The notes beneath the pieces are model-generated. The model was given only the letters and a program-made list of their open reading frames with translations, ran no database searches and was not told where the DNA came from. From positions 1 to 53,080 of the forward strand of contig CAZJHD010000027.1 of NCBI GenBank assembly GCA_964545855.1: a stretch of 53,080 bases of DNA. The letters run 5' to 3'. The stretch comes from CAZJHD01 sp964545855 (GTDB lineage Bacteria; Planctomycetota; UBA1135; JACQFD01). This document shows positions 40,370 through 48,534 of this stretch, one piece after another (position 1 is the stretch's first letter; each line of letters opens with the position of its first letter). A program made the position numbers and the translations under genes.

Positions 40370-42235
40370 TCAGCGGATCGCCGCGGCGTTCTGGGCCGAG
40401 GCCATTTCGCCGCCGGAGCCGAACAGCCGCTCCAGATCCGATTCCATCTTCCGCTGGCGCTGATCCAGCTCGCGCTGGATCTCGTCGTGCGTCTCCGTCG
40501 AGGAGACGACGATGGTCGGGGTCACCATCACGATCATCGTCCGGCGGTCGTTGAAGTTCTGCGTGGTCTTGAACAGCCAGCCGAGGATCGGGATGTCTCC
40601 GAGCAGCGGCACCTTGGTGACCGACTCCGATCGGTTGTCGGTGTTGAGACCGCCCACCACGGCCGTCTGCCCGTTCTCGAGGAGCATCGTCGTCGCGATC
40701 GTGCTCGACGCGACGCGCGGCAGCGCGATCGAACCGAGCGACCCGGCGCCGCCGACGGTGAAGACCTCGAAGCCCGCCGGCGCCTGCGGCGGTCCCGCGG
40801 AGCCCGTGAGCGCCTGCTGCTTCGGGATCATCTCCATGATCATCCGGTCGGTGCCCGGGATGATGTGGGGCGTCACCAGGAGCTGGAAGCCGATCGAGAC
40901 CGGGCTCTTGTCGGCCTCCTCGACGGAGAGCTCGAGGCCTCCTGCCTGACCCTGCTCGCTTCGGGCCTGCGCGTAGGGCACTTGCTCGCCGACGAAGATG
41001 GTGCCGGGATGGTTGTCGAGGACGATCAGCCGCGGAGACTGGATGATCTCCGTGCGCACGTCCCGCTTCAGGAGCCGCAACGCGGCCGACACCTGCGTGA
41101 AGGACAGGGCGCCGAAGATCGTCGCCGGCGCCACGGTGCTCCCGACGTTCGTCTGGCTCGGGAACGTCGTGCCGGAGCCCGGGAACGGACCCGAGTTGTT
41201 GAGGTTCGTGACGATGAAGTCGTCCTCGAACCCACCCTTGCCGAGCTTGAAGGGGAGCTCGATCGGGATCTGGCTCCCCGAGGCGGTCACCACGGGACCC
41301 TGCGCGCCATAGTCGACGCCGAAGTCGAAGACGTCGGAGTTCGACGTCGACACGAACTTCACGTCGACGAAGACCTGGCGGGGCTCGACGTCGATGAGGC
41401 CGAGGATCCGGTCGATCTCGACGATGACCGGCGGGATGTCCGTCACGACGACGGCATTCACGCGGTCGATGTAGTCGAGCTTCCCGTTCTTGGTGAGCGC
41501 CTTCTTCAGCGCGTCCAGCAGCTTGAAGTCCTTGATCGGGTCGGTCGATTCCTTCGGCTTGCCGACCGTGTAGTTCGTCTCGATCTTCGGCAGGTACGTG
41601 CCCTGCGGACGGATGTACTTGAGCTGGAAGGCGCGGGTCTCGAGTTGCTGCTCGAGGGCTTCGCGGGCCACGACGCGCAGGATGCCGCGGTCGCCCTCCA
41701 CGACGGCGTACCCGAGGGTCTTCACGGCCGTGTCGAGGGCGTCGCGCCACGGCACGTCCTTCAGGCGGATCGTGACGGATCCCTTCACCTCGGGCGCGAC
41801 GACGATGTTCGCGTTCGCGAGTTTCGCGATGGCGTCGATGACGACGGTCAGGTCGACGTTCTGGAACGCGAAATGGACGCGCGGCGGCTTCTCGATGCGG
41901 AGCAGGTTCGGCGCCGTCTGCACGACGACGCAGCCGCTCCGCTCGGCGACCAGGTCGAGAGCCTTGCGCCAATCGACGTCCTTCAGGTTGAGCGTGACCC
42001 TCTCGTCGATCTCGGGCGCAACGACGATGTTCACGTCGGTGCGGGCGCGGATGAACTCGACGACGGCCGTGAGCTCACGGTCCTTGACGTCGAAGGAGAC
42101 GGTCTGTGGACCCCCCGCCGAGCCCTGGGTTGTCCCCGAGCCCTGAATGACGAACGGGAGAGCCGCGACTCGGGAAGAAAGGGGGACCAGAGCGAGGAGC
42201 GCAGCTGCGCACCCCGCGGAGAACGGGACTGCCAT
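40370..42235 (-). CDS. pilQ: Type IV pilus secretin PilQ
   Basis: A 621-residue outer-membrane secretin through which the pilus passes. Signal peptide about 1-26. Two consecutive secretin/TonB short-N-terminal domains follow (about 45-113, LTAVVEFIRARTDVNIVVAPEID; and about 117-187, LTVVIDAIAKLANANIVVAPEVK), a likely duplication. NolW-like domain about 205-290. The secretin domain runs to about 575, with the signature VPLLGDIPILGWLFKTTQ. The C-terminus is a charged helical stretch. No AMIN domain is present. GGAGG ribosome site. It follows the pilO/P-like gene by 68 bases and ends the pilMNO(P)Q cluster. Confidence 0.95.
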   Translation of the reverse strand: MAVPFSAGCAAALLALVPLSSRVAALPFVIQGSGTTQGSAGGPQTVSFDVKDRELTAVVEFIRARTDVNIVVAPEIDERVTLNLKDVDWRKALDLVAERSGCVVVQTAPNLLRIEKPPRVHFAFQNVDLTVVIDAIAKLANANIVVAPEVKGSVTIRLKDVPWRDALDTAVKTLGYAVVEGDRGILRVVAREALEQQLETRAFQLKYIRPQGTYLPKIETNYTVGKPKESTDPIKDFKLLDALKKALTKNGKLDYIDRVNAVVVTDIPPVIVEIDRILGLIDVEPRQVFVDVKFVSTSNSDVFDFGVDYGAQGPVVTASGSQIPIELPFKLGKGGFEDDFIVTNLNNSGPFPGSGTTFPSQTNVGSTVAPATIFGALSFTQVSAALRLLKRDVRTEIIQSPRLIVLDNHPGTIFVGEQVPYAQARSEQGQAGGLELSVEEADKSPVSIGFQLLVTPHIIPGTDRMIMEMIPKQQALTGSAGPPQAPAGFEVFTVGGAGSLGSIALPRVASSTIATTMLLENGQTAVVGGLNTDNRSESVTKVPLLGDIPILGWLFKTTQNFNDRRTMIVMVTPTIVVSSTETHDEIQRELDQRQRKMESDLERLFGSGGEMASAQNAAAIR

Positions 42236-42303
42236 CGGGAACCTCCGAGACGCCGGCGGGACGGACTCGTCCGGGGACGCGCCGGCGTGGGATCAAAGGG
42301 GAA

Positions 42304-43695
42304 TCACCACTTCTTCGTGATCTGCACGTCCTCGAGGACGAAGGTCACTCCGTCCTCGAAGATGTCCGCGACGACGAGGTCGTCGTCGACGAGGTCTCCG
42401 GGCTCGATGGTCCTTCCATTGACCACCGCCACCTTTCGGCGCACGTCGATGATGACTCCGCCGATCACGATGTTCTTCTCCTCGAAGCGCTGGGCGACGC
42501 GCGCTTCGTGCTCGATCTGGCGCAGCTCCGCCACGAAGGGCGCGCGCAGCGCGTCGCGCTCGATGACGGACGCCTTGTCGAGGACCGGTCGCGCCGTGTC
42601 GATCGCCTCGCGGATGTGCCCTCCAGCGAGCGATTCCCGCGCGCGGAGCACCACCTCGGCGAGCTCGCGGGCCGACGGGCCCTGATCGAGCGGCTGGTTC
42701 GAGAGGCTCTTCCGGACGCGGGCGAGGGCGTCGACGACTTCGTTGCGGAACGTGCGCTTCAGCAGCTCCGCCGAGACGATGCCCTCCTTCTCGGCCTTCG
42801 CGACGTCTGCCTCGAGGGAGGGCATCTTTTCGTCGAGGACCGAACGAAGCTCGAAGCGGCGCAGGAAGCTCGGAGCCGTCTCGATCTCGTTCGCGAGCGC
42901 GGCCACTTCATCGATGCGCTGCCGAAGGCTCGCCAGGAGCGCCGTCTGCTCCTCGAGCGGCGTGCCGCCCGAGTTCTCGCCGCCGGAGATCCGCGGGTCG
43001 ATGAAGATGTCGCGTCGCCCCCGGTCTCCGGGCCACTCGACGGGCGGCTGCTCGATGGTGGCCGTCGCGAGCTCGATCTCCTCGCGGAGGAGCTCCTTGC
43101 GCTTGTCGTAGTTCGGGATCGGCTCGAGCGCGGTGCCGCGCGCCGGGTTGTAGGAGAACGTCTCGACGTCGAACTCGACGCTGTGCGTGACGGCGTCGAT
43201 CGCGTTCTCGCGCTTGCCTCCCGTGATCTTGAGGCGCGGCACCATCACGAACCGCTTGAACGACTCGATGCGGTTCAGGAACTCGAAGAACTGCCAGAGG
43301 CTCCCGCGAACCTTCACTTGGTAGCCGATCTTCTCGAAGACCTTCGACTTCGTCTTGCCCGACGCCGCGCTCTGCGTCGGCTTGAAGTCGAGGATCTTCA
43401 CGCCGTTCTCGCCTCGGGAGCCGGAGACCTGCGTGACGAAGTCCTCGACGTCCTTCTGGGCCGGAAGAACGCTCGCGAGCGTCGCGACGCTCTCTCGAAG
43501 GACCACGACGCGGTCCTCGAGCTTGCGGACCTCCTCGACCTTCGAGCGTGCGGCGGCGATGTCCTGGCGCTTCTCCTCGGCCACCGTCTCCATCTCCGCG
43601 ATGGATCCGAGCGTCGTCCAGATTCCCCAGCCGAACCCCGCCGACGCGACCAGCGTGGCGCAGGCGATCGACAGGAGGATTTTCTTCTCGTTCAC
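42304..43695 (-). CDS. pilO: PilO-like protein with a PilP-like C-terminal domain
   Basis: A 463-residue inner-membrane alignment protein. One membrane segment (about 5-27), a coiled-coil (about 30-80), then a PilO-like periplasmic fold (about 80-195, GYQVKVRGSLWQFFEFLNRIESF). A helical middle (about 245-405) is not found in ordinary PilO. The last 55 residues (VIGGVIIDVRRKVAVVNGRTIEPGDLVDDDLV..) resemble the beta-domain of PilP or GspC, which docks onto the secretin. There is no separate pilP gene, so PilO and PilP functions may be fused. GTG start with a GGAG site. Confidence 0.82.
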   Translation of the reverse strand: MNEKKILLSIACATLVASAGFGWGIWTTLGSIAEMETVAEEKRQDIAAARSKVEEVRKLEDRVVVLRESVATLASVLPAQKDVEDFVTQVSGSRGENGVKILDFKPTQSAASGKTKSKVFEKIGYQVKVRGSLWQFFEFLNRIESFKRFVMVPRLKITGGKRENAIDAVTHSVEFDVETFSYNPARGTALEPIPNYDKRKELLREEIELATATIEQPPVEWPGDRGRRDIFIDPRISGGENSGGTPLEEQTALLASLRQRIDEVAALANEIETAPSFLRRFELRSVLDEKMPSLEADVAKAEKEGIVSAELLKRTFRNEVVDALARVRKSLSNQPLDQGPSARELAEVVLRARESLAGGHIREAIDTARPVLDKASVIERDALRAPFVAELRQIEHEARVAQRFEEKNIVIGGVIIDVRRKVAVVNGRTIEPGDLVDDDLVVADIFEDGVTFVLEDVQITKKW

Positions 43696-43713
43696 GGTTG
43701 GGGCTCCGTCGGG

Positions 43714-44373
43714 CTACTTGCCGTCGCCGGACTCGGCGGCCTTGGTCGGCTCGCCCGAGGCGGACTTCTTGGGGTCGCGAGGTGCGATCGTGAGGGTCAA
43801 GGGGAACTCGATCGCCTCTTGGTCTCCTTCGACGACCTTTCCCTCGGGCGTCGAGAGGCCGCTGAACTCTTCGAAGAAGGGGTCCTTCTTGATGTCCGCG
43901 AAGAACATCGCGACTTTCGCGAAGTCCGCTTCGTTCGAGAGGCCCTTCGCCGAGACGGTTCCGCCGCTCGCCTTCGCGTCGAGGGTCTGCTGGACGATCA
44001 GCTCCGTGAACCACGTCAGGTAGCGATCCTGGTCGCCCCGTTGGCTCACGAGTTCCACGAGCTGGTCGAGCTTGGTGGTCCACGTGATGCGCGAGTTGCG
44101 GAGCTCGCGAATGGCCTGGTGCCACTTCTCGCTCTCGCCGATCTCCGACGTGAGCGCCGCGTGGTGCTTCAGCTGCGGCTCGAGGGCCGCGCGGTCCTCG
44201 CCGAGGCGCGCCACCGTGTCCTCGGCCGTCACGAGCTGGCCGAATCGGAAGTACCCGAGCGTTGCGCCGAGGCCGACCACCACGATGCACGCGGCGAGTG
44301 TCGCCACGAAGATTCGGATCGGAGTCCGCTCGCGACGGCGGAACTCCTCGGGAAGCAGGTTGATGGAAACCAT
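43714..44373 (-). CDS. pilN: Type IV pilus alignment protein PilN
   Basis: A 219-residue bitopic membrane protein. It begins MVSINLLPEEFRRRE, the classic PilN tail that docks into PilM, followed by a membrane segment (about 20-42), a coiled-coil (about 48-110) and a small periplasmic domain. The C-terminus is charged (KKSASGEPTKAAESGDGK). It starts three bases after pilM, and pilO follows by 18 bases. Confidence 0.9.
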   Translation of the reverse strand: MVSINLLPEEFRRRERTPIRIFVATLAACIVVVGLGATLGYFRFGQLVTAEDTVARLGEDRAALEPQLKHHAALTSEIGESEKWHQAIRELRNSRITWTTKLDQLVELVSQRGDQDRYLTWFTELIVQQTLDAKASGGTVSAKGLSNEADFAKVAMFFADIKKDPFFEEFSGLSTPEGKVVEGDQEAIEFPLTLTIAPRDPKKSASGEPTKAAESGDGK

Positions 44374-44376
44374 GTT

Positions 44377-45405
44377 CTAGAACTCCCTCGCGGCGAGGCC
44401 GACGGCCACCGCGAGCGACGCGGCATGGGCGTTCAGCTCCTCGACGTCGAGTCCGGCGGACTGGACCTTCAGTCCTTCGATCGGATTCCACGTGTGCGCC
44501 TTCTTCCCGGTGGTGCGCTCGATCGACTCCGCGATCGAAGGAGCCATCGAGCCTCCGCCGGAGAGGTGCACCGACTCGACGGAGCCGTCGCCCTGGTGCT
44601 CGAAGTAGTCGAAGGAGAGGCTCAGCTCGTTCGCCAGGTCGGAGATGGGAGCCGCGATGGCGCCCTCCACCTCCTCGGCACGGTCGCCCGGCGCGCACTT
44701 CACGCGCTCGGCCTCGAAGGGCTCCATCGCGAAGCGACGCGCGACGGCCTGAGTCATGTCCGAGCCCGCGACGTCGATCTCACGAACGAACCGCGAGGAC
44801 CCGCCCGACAGGATGTTGATCGTGGTCTTGCCGGAGCCGATGTCGACCAGCGCGACGGCGCCGCTCGGGGGCGGCGACCCGGACACGCGCTCGTGGAGCT
44901 CGAAGGCGGTCGCGATGGCGAGGGCGTCGACGTCCACCACGAGGGGCACGAGCCCCTGGTCGATCAGCATCTGCGCGTGATCGCTGACGTAGGAGCGCTT
45001 CGCGGCGACGAGGAGGACGCGCATCTCGGCCTGCGCTCCGGGCTCCGACGACGGCAGATCTCCCAGGGAGACTGCGTCCAGCTGGCTCTCCTCGAGGGGC
45101 CAGGGGATGTACTTCTCCGCCTCGAAGGCGACGGCCCGCTGCAGCTCCTCGCGGGACATGCGCATCATCGTGAGGAACCGCGTGATGACGGCCTTGCCCG
45201 CGACCGAGGTGGCGGCGCGCTTCGATCCGAACTTCCCGCGGCGGATGCACTCACCGATCGCGTCGGCGCGGTTCGAGTCGTTCGCGACGTCCATGCGCGC
45301 GAAGCCCGTCACGACGAGGTCGTCACGGTCTCGATGGAACTCGAGGACCTTCACTGCGGAAGACCCCACGTCCACGGCCAGAATCTTCTTGCGCGAACCG
45401 AACAC
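44377..45405 (-). CDS. pilM: Type IV pilus actin-like ATPase PilM
   Basis: A 342-residue cytoplasmic FtsA/actin-fold protein that binds PilN. Nucleotide-binding segments are LAVDVGSSAVKVLEF (9-23), VALVDIGSGKTTINI and HLSGGGSMAPSI. GTG start with a GGAGG site. It heads the pilMNO(P)Q cluster; the 238 bases upstream hold no gene and no convincing promoter. Confidence 0.93.
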   Translation of the reverse strand: MFGSRKKILAVDVGSSAVKVLEFHRDRDDLVVTGFARMDVANDSNRADAIGECIRRGKFGSKRAATSVAGKAVITRFLTMMRMSREELQRAVAFEAEKYIPWPLEESQLDAVSLGDLPSSEPGAQAEMRVLLVAAKRSYVSDHAQMLIDQGLVPLVVDVDALAIATAFELHERVSGSPPPSGAVALVDIGSGKTTINILSGGSSRFVREIDVAGSDMTQAVARRFAMEPFEAERVKCAPGDRAEEVEGAIAAPISDLANELSLSFDYFEHQGDGSVESVHLSGGGSMAPSIAESIERTTGKKAHTWNPIEGLKVQSAGLDVEELNAHAASLAVAVGLAAREF

Positions 45406-45643
45406 CCGGCGCCTCCGCTACCGAATCGATCCAGCCCGCGGGACTGCGGGTCCGGCCTCCGGCAACTGCGCACGGATCGGCAGGCAGGTGGGGTCTCCTT
45501 GAGCCTTGCTTTCCGGGTCCGTCCCGACTCGGGAGTCCCGGATGCGCACCTCGGGGTTGCGGGCGACTGGCCTCGACGGTGCATCGTGCTGGAAGAACCG
45601 GCACCGGGACTCGCCCGGCGCCGACTCTTCCACGACCTCTCAC

Positions 45644-45925
45644 TCAGCTCCCCTCGTCGAGCTCCCCGAAGCCGCGCGCCACCTCGGCGCAGAGGGCCGC
45701 CGCCGCCTCCTCCTCGTCGTCTCCCACGACCTCGAACTCGAGCACCGCCTGGTGGGGCGCGGACAGCCCGAGGAGAGAGAGGACGCTCTTCGCGTTCGCC
45801 GAGATCGGGCCGCAACGAATCGTCACCTGCGAGCGGAACCGGTTCGCGATCTCGACGAGGCGCGTGCAGGGCCTGGCGTGGAGTCCGTGCCGATTGACGA
45901 TCGTCGCGCTTCGCTGGACCACCAT
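45644..45925 (-). CDS. ptsH: Phosphocarrier protein HPr
   Basis: A 93-residue phosphocarrier. The active-site histidine is H16 in NRHGLHARPC. The region around the regulatory serine reads SANAKSVLSLLGL, with S47 at the Ser46 position, so HprK-type control is possible although no hprK gene is seen. It accepts phosphate from enzyme I and probably passes it to the EIIA-Ntr protein encoded 291 bases upstream. No sugar-specific PTS genes are nearby, which points to a regulatory PTS. Confidence 0.92.
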   Translation of the reverse strand: MVVQRSATIVNRHGLHARPCTRLVEIANRFRSQVTIRCGPISANAKSVLSLLGLSAPHQAVLEFEVVGDDEEEAAAALCAEVARGFGELDEGS

Positions 45926-46216
45926 GGAGCCATCCCCGCCCGATCGGGCACGGGGCCTCGAGCCCTCAGCGAGTGAAGAGGTGCCGGTGACGGCCCGTCG
46001 ATTCGAATCGGGCGCTCGTGCGGCGAAGAGACGCCATTCGGTCCATGGGTGGTCGAAACACCGACGAAGACGGCCGGCTTCCGGATCCGTCGCGATGCAG
46101 CGGGTTCATCGGTCCGAAACGGATGATCGCCGCGAGCGAGCGCGGAGCTTCGGCGCGCCACGCCGCACCGATCGTCGAGACCCGAGATCCGCTCGAAGGA
46201 CTTCTGCCACGGGGGC

Positions 46217-46681
46217 TCAAACCTCGGACATCTCGTGCAGCAGTGCCATCACCTCGGAGCTCGTCCTCGTCCCGAGGAGGAACCGGCGGAAATCGCGATT
46301 GCGCCCGAGCCGCGAGATCCACTGGAGGAATCGGAGGTGCTCCGCCTGATCCTCCGTCGAGCGGACGATCATGAAGACGATCTGGACCCTCTCGCCGTCG
46401 ATGGCTCGGAAGTCGAGCCCTCCGGACCTGATGCCGAGCGCCACCGCGAGTCCCTTCGCGGCCTCCAGCTTCACGTGTGGGACGGCGACTCCGTTCCCGA
46501 TCCCGGTCGATCCGATGCGCTCGCGGCTCTCCAGCGACTGGATGCAGGGCTCGACGATGGACGCGTCGATCGACTTGGAAGCGACGAGGACGTCCAGGAG
46601 TTCCCGAAAGCAGGCTTCACGGGTCGCACCCGTGAGGTCTCGGACGATGTTCGATTCGGTGAAGAGTTCGGCGAAGCTCAT
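46217..46681 (-). CDS. ptsN: PTS EIIA-Ntr-type protein (PtsN)
   Basis: A 154-residue EIIA of the fructose/mannitol/Ntr fold. The phosphorylation site is H69 in GNGVAVPHVKL. GSTGIGNG and DGERVQIVFMIV are conserved. In proteobacteria EIIA-Ntr tunes potassium uptake and phosphate signalling. Neighbours HPr, HPF and sigma-54 support the nitrogen-PTS assignment. A weak promoter-like TTGACC (46737-46742) lies upstream with a poor -10. Confidence 0.9.
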   Translation of the reverse strand: MSFAELFTESNIVRDLTGATREACFRELLDVLVASKSIDASIVEPCIQSLESRERIGSTGIGNGVAVPHVKLEAAKGLAVALGIRSGGLDFRAIDGERVQIVFMIVRSTEDQAEHLRFLQWISRLGRNRDFRRFLLGTRTSSEVMALLHEMSEV

Positions 46682-47031
46682 CAGGACTTGGGGTCTCCAC
46701 GTCGCGGGCCGGGAGGATGGACGGCGGCCGAAGGGCGGTCAACTGCCGCGACGCCCTTCCGCTGGATGGCCCTGCACGCGCCCGGCCGAGCGTGGGTCGC
46801 CCGCGTCCTCCACGAGGGGGTCGTCCGGAGAGCCGGAAGTCTCCGCGACTCGGTTTGTTTCTCGTCGCGAGAGTGCTCCGCTGAGCGAGCGCGAGCCCCA
46901 TTCCAGGAACACCTTGACACTCAGCGCTGGGCGCGCGCCGCAGACGTGGCAGGAGGTTACGGCGAGGGCACGCGACGCAGCCCCGGGCACCGAGGCCCGC
47001 GCGTCGCTGGAATGACTTCTGCCACGGACCG
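46682..47031. other. Intergenic region between hpf and ptsN
   Basis: No supported gene. Frames here are shadows of low complexity. The minus strand has TTGACC at 46737-46742, with only CATCCT at a 17-base spacing as a -10. A short imperfect stem with an A-rich loop (GAGAAACAAACCGA) lies near 46853-46872. Nothing else was recognised. Confidence 0.4.
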
Positions 47032-47376
47032 TCAGGCCCGGATCCCCTTTCGGATCGCGCTCGCGAGGCGCGTCCGATGCCGATCCACGAGGCGCTCCTT
47101 GTGCCTCAGGATCTCCCGCTTCACCTCCGTCTGCGCACGGTCGATGGCCGCCAGGATGTTCTCGTCGTCCGACTGCGCGACGAGGATCGCGCCCCGATTG
47201 GCGTGGACGACGAACTCCGCCCGGGTCCTGTGCTTGCGATTGGCCACCACGCTCAGGATCACCTCCGCGCTCGTGAGTCTCTCGAAGTAGTGCGAGAGTT
47301 GCTCGACGCGCGCGTGCGCGTGGTCCCGGTCTGCTTCCGTGAACGAGGGATCGCGAAGCGTGACGATGATCTTCAC
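47032..47376 (-). CDS. hpf: Ribosome hibernation promoting factor (HPF/YfiA family, short)
   Basis: A 114-residue protein with the beta-alpha-beta-beta-beta-alpha fold of short HPF/RaiA: FTEADRDHAHARVEQLSHYFERLTSAEVILSV, HRTRAEFVVHANRGAILVAQS and NILAAIDRAQTEVKREILRHKERL. It binds the 30S decoding region in stationary phase. It lacks the dimerising C-terminal domain of long HPF. GTG at 47376 was chosen because a GAGGAG site stands nine bases upstream. In proteobacteria hpf neighbours rpoN and ptsN, as here. Confidence 0.92.
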   Translation of the reverse strand: MKIIVTLRDPSFTEADRDHAHARVEQLSHYFERLTSAEVILSVVANRKHRTRAEFVVHANRGAILVAQSDDENILAAIDRAQTEVKREILRHKERLVDRHRTRLASAIRKGIRA

Positions 47377-47423
47377 CGATGAGGCTCCTCGAAGGGGGTG
47401 CGGTGGCGTGAGCCGGTCCTCCG

Positions 47424-47446
47424 CCTCCGGCGAAGCGCGCCGGAGG
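47424..47446 (-). promoter_or_regulatory. Hairpin in the hpf leader
   Basis: CCTCCGGCG (47424-47432) pairs perfectly with CGCCGGAGG (47438-47446) around a five-base loop. It lies about 48 bases upstream of the hpf GTG and over 130 bases past the truA stop. It is possibly a terminator for truA or a leader structure; no T-run is present. Confidence 0.4.
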
Positions 47447-47579
47447 AACGGCGGCACGGTGCGACGGAAGGATCGTTCTTCGGAGCGCGAGGCGGCATTC
47501 GAGCGATCGAGAACGCGCCGCTTCGGCCCCGATGAGTCTATCCCGCACTGCGGCGCGAGGAGTCCAGGTCGCACATTCT

Positions 47580-48377
47580 TCAATCGCCCTCGACCCCTTC
47601 GTCGTCGGGGTCCTCGGGCCGCCGGCTCGGCCCAGGCCCGATGCGAACGCGCAGCAGGACGAGACCCTCCGGGGGAGCCGTCGGCCCGGCGAGCCGCCGG
47701 TCGCGCGACCGCAGGATCTCCGCCACGTCCCCGGGCGGCCGTTGCCCGAATCCGACCTGCAGCAGAGTTCCCGCCATGGCGCGCACCTGGTTGTAGAGGA
47801 AGCCGTCCCCCTCCACCGCGATCGTCGTGACGCGGCGTCGCCGGAAGAGGTGGATCGACCGCACGGTGCGGACGGTCGTCGTCCGCGGGCTTCCCGCCGT
47901 CGCGAATCCCGCGAAGTCGTGGCGGCCCCGGAGGCTCGCCGCCGCCTCGCGCATCGGCCCGAGGCGCGGCGCGGACGGCATCCACGCGACGTACTGCCTC
48001 CCCAAGGGCGACCGCCGTGACCCGTGCTCGACGCGATAGACGTACCGCTTCGCGGTCGCCCAGAACCGAGCGTGGAACCCGTCGGGCATCGTCCGCACGT
48101 CGAGCACCGCGACCGATGCCGGAAGGTGCGCGTTCATCGCGCGCGCGAGCGTTCCGTCGTCGAGGCGGGTGTCCACGCGCGTGCTCGCCACCTGGCCGAG
48201 GGCGTGGACTCCCGAGTCGGTCCTCGAGGCTCCCGCGACGGCGAAGCTCCGGCCGCCGCAGGAGGCCGCGAGGGCCTCCTCGACCACCTGCTGCACGCTC
48301 GTTCCGTTCGACTGACGCTGCCAGCCGACGAACTCGGTGCCGTCGTAGGCGAGATCGATCCGCAGCGATCGCTCCAC
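47580..48377 (-). CDS. truA: tRNA pseudouridine(38-40) synthase TruA
   Basis: A 265-residue enzyme modifying positions 38-40 of the tRNA anticodon arm. The catalytic aspartate is D54 in ASRTDSGVHALGQVA. Other signatures are LAYDGTEFVGWQRQ, KRYVYRVEHG and GDGFLYNQVRAMAGTLLQVG. GTG at 48377 was preferred to a TTG at 48413. It is unrelated in pathway to its neighbours rpoN and hpf. Confidence 0.93.
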   Translation of the reverse strand: MERSLRIDLAYDGTEFVGWQRQSNGTSVQQVVEEALAASCGGRSFAVAGASRTDSGVHALGQVASTRVDTRLDDGTLARAMNAHLPASVAVLDVRTMPDGFHARFWATAKRYVYRVEHGSRRSPLGRQYVAWMPSAPRLGPMREAAASLRGRHDFAGFATAGSPRTTTVRTVRSIHLFRRRRVTTIAVEGDGFLYNQVRAMAGTLLQVGFGQRPPGDVAEILRSRDRRLAGPTAPPEGLVLLRVRIGPGPSRRPEDPDDEGVEGD

Positions 48378-48534
48378 GCCACCCAACTTCGCGCCCCGCG
48401 TCGACCGGGACAAGTCGGAGGGATCGTGAAGGGTGACACTGGCTCCGATTCATTCACGCCCCTCGGAGCGCCGCGGCCGCCTCCCCGGGGGCGTGCACCA
48501 ATTCGGGACCAGTCTCGAGCCGTTCGCTGCGGTG

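Noticed and set aside
46000..46020. TTCGAATC-like sequence suggesting a tRNA T-arm
   Set aside because: No acceptor, D-arm or anticodon stem can be built around it.
46914..46919. Perfect TTGACA -35 on the plus strand
   Set aside because: No -10-like hexamer at 15-19 bases and no plus-strand gene downstream.
46739..46990. Possible small zinc-finger peptide (CHVCGARP) in the hpf-ptsN gap
   Set aside because: Part of a shadow frame crossing hpf in another register, without a start or ribosome site.
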